Below are positions 60,360-64,000 of a stretch of 64,000 bases of DNA, one piece after another. Within the stretch, counting starts at the first letter, position 1, and every line of letters begins with the position of its first letter. The stretch is taken from assembly GCA_016708875.1 (NCBI GenBank), contig JADJFA010000008.1:62001-126000 (forward strand), read 5' to 3'. The notes beneath the pieces are model-generated. The model had not been told where the DNA came from, did not search any database, and was given only the letters and a program-made list of their open reading frames with translations. This DNA is from Lewinellaceae bacterium. GTDB lineage: Bacteria; Bacteroidota; Bacteroidia; Chitinophagales; Saprospiraceae. Both the position numbers and the translations under genes were made by a program.

Positions 60360-60920
60360 ATGAGCGTCACCCGCATCGCTACCCGTTACGCCAAGTCGCT
60401 GATTGAACTTGCCGTTGAGCAAGACAAACTCGCAAACGTGAGTACTGACGTGCAATCGTTGGCGACAGCTGCCACCAACCGCGATTTGCAGCTCATGCTG
60501 AAAAGCCCCATCATCAGCGCAGACCGAAAAAATGCTGCGTTGAATGCGCTTTTTGGCAAGCAAATGGACAGCCTTACCATGGCTTACCTCACTTTGCTTG
60601 TGAACAAAGGCCGGGAAGCTTACCTGCCTGAGATTGCCGCCGAGTTTATCTCGCAATACAAGACCCTGCAAAAAATCACTACCGTTAGGGTTATTTCTGC
60701 AGCGCCTTTGAGCGAAGGGGTTTTGAGTGATCTCAAATCGCGGCTGCTAAAAAGTGGCATTACAAACCCAAATCTTGAAATCCAAAGCAGCATTGACCCC
60801 GACCTAATTGGTGGTTTTGTGCTTGAATTTGACAACAAACGCTACGACGCCTCAGTCGCCAATAAGTTGGCTGAACTGAAATCGGAGTTCAATAAAAACC
60901 TGTACATCAAGGAGTTTTAA
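60360..60920 (+). CDS. atpH: ATP synthase F1 subunit delta
   Basis: 186 residues; joins the peripheral stalk to the F1 head (OSCP homologue). N-terminal RIATRYAKSLIELAVEQ and C-terminal SIDPDLIGGFVLEFDNKRYDASVANKLAELK are diagnostic. Starts 1 base after atpF; the TAA stop is the first triplet of the downstream repeat arm. Confidence 0.93.
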   Translation: MSVTRIATRYAKSLIELAVEQDKLANVSTDVQSLATAATNRDLQLMLKSPIISADRKNAALNALFGKQMDSLTMAYLTLLVNKGREAYLPEIAAEFISQYKTLQKITTVRVISAAPLSEGVLSDLKSRLLKSGITNPNLEIQSSIDPDLIGGFVLEFDNKRYDASVANKLAELKSEFNKNLYIKEF

Positions 60921-61010
60921 TGAAGTGATAAAGCGATAAAGTGATGAAGTGATTTGCTTCATCGCTGCTCGCGCCTCACTTCATCACTTTATCACTTCAT
61001 CACTTTATTA
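60918..61010. repeat. 34-bp inverted repeat filling the atpH-atpA spacer
   Basis: Arms 60918-60951 and 60977-61010 pair with 3 mismatches. The arm consists of tandem GTGATGAA/GTGATAAA words. The left arm begins with the atpH stop codon; the right arm ends 5 bases before the atpA ATG, leaving no room for a Shine-Dalgarno. Confidence 0.88.
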
Positions 61011-61015
61011 AGATT

Positions 61016-62599
61016 ATGGCAGACGTCAGACCGGAAGAAATCTCCGCGATATTGAAACAGCAACTGTCGGGCTTCGGGGCCGAAACAAACCTTGAAGAGG
61101 TTGGTACAGTGCTGCAAGTGGGCGACGGTATCGCCCGTGTTTACGGATTGAACCGCGCTCAGTCCGGCGAACTGGTCGAATTTGAAAATGGCACCCGCGC
61201 CATCGTACTTAACCTCGAAGAAGACAACGTTGGTGTGGTACTCATGGGCTCTCCAACGGGTATCCGCGAAGGCTCTTCGGTAAAACGCACTGGCCAAATC
61301 GCTTCTATCGAAGTTGGTGAAGGTTTCCTGGGTCGCGTTGTGAACCCGCTTGGCCAGCCCATTGATGGCAAAGGTCCAATCACTGGTGCGAAGTACGATA
61401 TGCCTTTGGAGCGTAAAGCTCCGGGCGTTATCTTCCGTCAGCCAGTAAACGAGCCGCTTCAAACGGGCATCAAAGCCATTGACGCGATGATTCCGATTGG
61501 CCGCGGCCAACGTGAATTGATCATTGGCGACCGCCAGACCGGTAAAACGGCCATCGCTATTGATACCATCCTCAACCAGAAAGAATTTTATGACCGCGGC
61601 GAACCGGTGTTCTGCATCTACGTTGCTTGCGGCCAAAAGGCTTCGACTGTAGCCACCGTGGCGCACACGCTCGAAGAATATGGCGCTATGGCATACACTT
61701 GTATTGTATGCGCATCGGCTTCTGATCCTGCTCCATTGCAGTTTTACGCTCCGTTTGCAGGTGCATGTATCGGCGAGTTTTTCCGCGATACAGGTCGTCC
61801 GGCGCTGATCATTTATGATGATCTTTCCAAGCAAGCCGTGGCTTACCGTGAGGTTTCGCTTTTGTTGCGTCGTCCTCCGGGCCGTGAGGCTTACCCTGGC
61901 GACGTGTTCTACCTGCACAGCCGCTTGTTAGAGCGTGCTGCAAAGGTTATCGCCAGCGCAGATGTTGTAAAAGACATGAACGACCTGCCTCCAAGCCTCG
62001 TGAAAGCAGGTTTGGTGAAAGGTGGTGGTTCGCTTACTGCATTGCCGATCATTGAAACACAGGCTGGTGACGTATCAGCCTACATTCCTACAACCGTGAT
62101 TTCGATCACCGACGGACAGATATTCCTGGAATCCAACCTGTTCAACGCAGGTGTTCGTCCGGCCATCAACGTGGGTATCTCGGTTAGCCGTGTGGGTGGT
62201 AACGCTCAGATCAAGTCCATGAAAAAGATCGCAGGAACCTTGAAACTCGATCAGGCACAATACCGCGAATTGGAAGCGTTCTCGAAGTTCGGCTCTGACT
62301 TGGACGTGACTACCCAAGCCGTTTTGGCAAAAGGTGCACGCAACGTGGAAATTTTGAAGCAACCACAGTACAGCCCCGTTTCGGTGGAAAAACAAGTTGC
62401 GATCATTTACCTCGGTACCAACAACCTTCTTCGCGATGTGCCGCTCGAAAAAGTACAAGAATTTGAGCACCTCTTCCTGGAGCGCATGGAAAGCAAACTC
62501 CCTGATGTACTGGAAGAATTCCGCAAAGGAAAACTCGAAGATGCCAGCCTCACCAAAATGAAGGCCTTGGCGGCTGACCTGGCAGGCGGGTATAAATAG
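61016..62599 (+). CDS. atpA: ATP synthase F1 subunit alpha
   Basis: 527 residues; the regulatory non-catalytic nucleotide-binding subunit of the F1 head. P-loop GDRQTGKT (about residues 171-178), arginine-finger region ISVSRVGGNAQIKSM, YREVSLLLRRPPGREAYPGDVFY block and a normal start MADVRPEEISAIL. Insert-free compared with homologues. Confidence 0.97.
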   Translation: MADVRPEEISAILKQQLSGFGAETNLEEVGTVLQVGDGIARVYGLNRAQSGELVEFENGTRAIVLNLEEDNVGVVLMGSPTGIREGSSVKRTGQIASIEVGEGFLGRVVNPLGQPIDGKGPITGAKYDMPLERKAPGVIFRQPVNEPLQTGIKAIDAMIPIGRGQRELIIGDRQTGKTAIAIDTILNQKEFYDRGEPVFCIYVACGQKASTVATVAHTLEEYGAMAYTCIVCASASDPAPLQFYAPFAGACIGEFFRDTGRPALIIYDDLSKQAVAYREVSLLLRRPPGREAYPGDVFYLHSRLLERAAKVIASADVVKDMNDLPPSLVKAGLVKGGGSLTALPIIETQAGDVSAYIPTTVISITDGQIFLESNLFNAGVRPAINVGISVSRVGGNAQIKSMKKIAGTLKLDQAQYRELEAFSKFGSDLDVTTQAVLAKGARNVEILKQPQYSPVSVEKQVAIIYLGTNNLLRDVPLEKVQEFEHLFLERMESKLPDVLEEFRKGKLEDASLTKMKALAADLAGGYK

Positions 62600-62609
62600 A
62601 GTGATAAAG

Positions 62610-62670
62610 TGATGGAGTGATGAAGTGATTTAAGCCCAACAGCGATTCAAATCACTTCATCACTCCATCA
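62610..62670. repeat. 22-bp perfect inverted repeat in the atpA-atpG spacer, with additional tandem words to 62720
   Basis: Arms 62610-62631 and 62649-62670 pair perfectly around a 17-base loop. Further CACTTCAT/CACTCTAT words continue to about 62720, 7 bases before atpG. The words are the same as in the atpH-atpA repeat. Confidence 0.85.
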
Positions 62671-62726
62671 ACCCAACACTTCATTGTATCACTTCATCAC
62701 TTCATCACTCTATCACTTCATAGATA

Positions 62727-63692
62727 ATGGCTGGCGGTTTAAAAGAAGTACGCGAACGGATCAAGTCGGTTATCAACACGCAGCAAATCACGAAGGCCAT
62801 GAAAATGGTATCGGCCGCGAAGTTGCGGAAGGCGCAAAATGCCATTGTGCAGTTGCGTCCCTATTCCAACCGTCTGAACCGGATGCTTTCAAACATCCTC
62901 TCCAACCTTGAGGGCGGTGGCGACACCAGTTTTGGCAAGGCGCGTGAGGTTAAGAACGTGCTGGTGGTGGTAGTGACCTCAAATCGAGGACTTGCCGGAG
63001 CATTCAACACGAACATTTGTAAAGAAGCGGCTGCGCTCATAACTGAAAAATATGGTCGGCAACTCAGCAATGGCAAAGTGACCATGCTTTTCATTGGCAA
63101 AAAAGGATACGACTATTTCCGTCGTCGTTTTCGGGATATCACCTTCATCACCGACTATATTCCGGTGTACGAAAATGTGTCTTATGAAAATGTGAGTGCC
63201 GTGGCTCGTGAACGGATGGAAGAGTTTTCTGCTGGAAAATATGATGCGATAGAATTGGTTTACAGCCGTTTCAAAAACGCTGCCACCGTTTTCCCAACCG
63301 CTGAGCAGTGGTTGCCTGTACCAAAAATGGAAGTGCCTGTAGGCACGAAAGAGAAAAAAGTAGACTACATTTTTGAGCCTGATCAGGAGCAATTGCTGGA
63401 AATCATGGTGCCCAGCATCCTTCAATTGTCCTTCCACAAATCTGTATTGGACACCCAAGCCTCTGAGCATGGCTCACGTATGACTGCAATGGACAAAGCG
63501 ACTGAAAATGCTGAAGAACTGCTCAAATCGCTCAAAATTTACTACAATAAAAAGCGACAGGAAGCCATCACGACCGAACTTGGTGAGATTGTGAGCGGCG
63601 CTGCGGCTTTGGAGAATTTGATAGACTTTATCAATCGGTACGAAAATCCAACGCCTCGTCAGAATTATCTGGCGAGCGTTTTACATCCCTAA
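62727..63692 (+). CDS. atpG: ATP synthase F1 subunit gamma
   Basis: 321 residues; the central rotor shaft. N-terminal GGLKEVRERIKSVINTQQITKAMKMVSAAKLRKAQ and C-terminal NKKRQEAITTELGEIVSGAAAL are diagnostic. VVVVTSNRGLAGAFN is the conserved central strand. atpD and atpC (beta, epsilon) do not follow; argS does, as a separate transcription unit. Confidence 0.95.
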   Translation: MAGGLKEVRERIKSVINTQQITKAMKMVSAAKLRKAQNAIVQLRPYSNRLNRMLSNILSNLEGGGDTSFGKAREVKNVLVVVVTSNRGLAGAFNTNICKEAAALITEKYGRQLSNGKVTMLFIGKKGYDYFRRRFRDITFITDYIPVYENVSYENVSAVARERMEEFSAGKYDAIELVYSRFKNAATVFPTAEQWLPVPKMEVPVGTKEKKVDYIFEPDQEQLLEIMVPSILQLSFHKSVLDTQASEHGSRMTAMDKATENAEELLKSLKIYYNKKRQEAITTELGEIVSGAAALENLIDFINRYENPTPRQNYLASVLHP

Positions 63693-63696
63693 ACCC

Positions 63697-63704
63697 TACT
63701 TTTG
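63697..63704 (+). promoter_or_regulatory. -7 promoter element of argS
   Basis: TACTTTTG (TAnnTTTG) lies 17 bases before ATG 63722, just after the atpG stop. Confidence 0.5.
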
Positions 63705-63721
63705 CATCTCTTTTTTCACCT

Positions 63722-64000
63722 ATGAACATCGTCTCTACCCTCCAAAACGCCGTAGCCCAAGCCGTTGAACAACTTTACGGCGAAGCCACCGACCCCAGCA
63801 AAGTGCTGGTCAACCCTACCCCACCCGATTTTACAGGCGATTACTCGGTGGTGATTTTTCCCTTTGTTAAAGTTGCCAAAAAATCGCCAGATGCTGCTGC
63901 ATCTGCGATTGGAGAATATCTGGCCAAAAACGTGGCAGATATCAAAGCCTTTAACATAGTCAAGGGCTTCCTCAACCTGGAAATCAACGATGCCTACTGG
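63722..64000 (+). CDS. argS: Arginyl-tRNA synthetase, N-terminal fragment (3' cut by window end)
   Basis: The 93 visible residues (MNIVSTLQNAVAQAVEQLY ... FTGDYSVVIFPFVKVAKKSP ... ADIKAFNIVKGFLNLEIND) match the additional N-terminal domain of bacterial ArgRS, which recognises the tRNA D-loop; the HIGH and KMSKS motifs lie beyond the window. It has its own -7 element. Confidence 0.85.
   Translation, partial: MNIVSTLQNAVAQAVEQLYGEATDPSKVLVNPTPPDFTGDYSVVIFPFVKVAKKSPDAAASAIGEYLAKNVADIKAFNIVKGFLNLEINDAYW

Noticed and set aside
1..64000. CRISPR arrays, insertion sequences, integrases, rRNA genes
   Set aside because: No regular spaced repeats, transposase or integrase motifs, or rRNA-like sequence was found when reading both strands.

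Overview
The window comes from a Bacteroidota chromosome, most likely the Saprospiraceae (Haliscomenobacter/Lewinella-like). The phylum call rests on the gliding protein GldC, type IX secretion (T9SS) C-terminal sorting domains on at least four large secreted proteins, Bacteroidota-type -7 promoter elements (TAnnTTTG) in front of many genes, the near absence of Shine-Dalgarno sequences, and the DUF3822-rsmD pair. The family call is an inference from the CHAT, sigma-factor and DUF1501/PSD1 repertoire.

Layout. 1-7.6 kb: end of a cell-wall amidase, gldC, a methyltransferase with an internal stop, an AddB-like nuclease, a PlsC acyltransferase, a sigma factor with a membrane partner, and a secreted alpha/beta hydrolase. 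7.8-18.2 kb: a frameshifted T9SS beta-propeller protein, then a six-gene minus-strand cluster of planctomycete-type cytochrome and DUF1501 proteins with FN3-associated, NHL and DJ-1/PfpI partners. 18.4-31.7 kb: housekeeping genes (arginine decarboxylase, ribH, LysM-RlpA protein, kdsB, anmK, fabH, TraB-like, WbqC-like, ychF, HAD phosphatase). 31.8-32.6 kb: a 53-codon small gene, a G-rich block that looks like an assembly artefact, and tRNA-Arg(CCU). 32.7-40.2 kb: phosphoesterase, a CHAT-protease lipoprotein translationally coupled to a T9SS cargo, a YadA-head/S74/T9SS chimera and a lipoprotein. 40.5-57.2 kb: a second sigma/membrane-partner pair, a LuxE-like acyl-protein synthetase, rsmD-DUF3822, bactofilin, tsaD, cytochrome c, a thiolase, a membrane coiled-coil operon, an effector-associated-domain-like membrane protein, a TPR protein and a roughly 1,300-residue CUB/Ig T9SS-B adhesin. 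57.4-64 kb: dut, the F-type ATP synthase genes atpB-E-F-H-A-G, and the start of argS.

Two patterns cross the window. First, many gene spacers hold long near-perfect inverted repeats (14-46 bp arms). Each has its own sequence, often built from short tandem words, and they occupy almost every spacer of the ATP synthase operon; related palindromes also lie in frame inside two coding sequences. Second, ten genes carry single-base indels in short homopolymers (13 losses, 1 gain). These are probably consensus errors because they hit normally essential genes such as dut, and two low-complexity G/C blocks point to the same assembly-quality problem.

No CRISPR array, insertion sequence, integrase or rRNA was seen.
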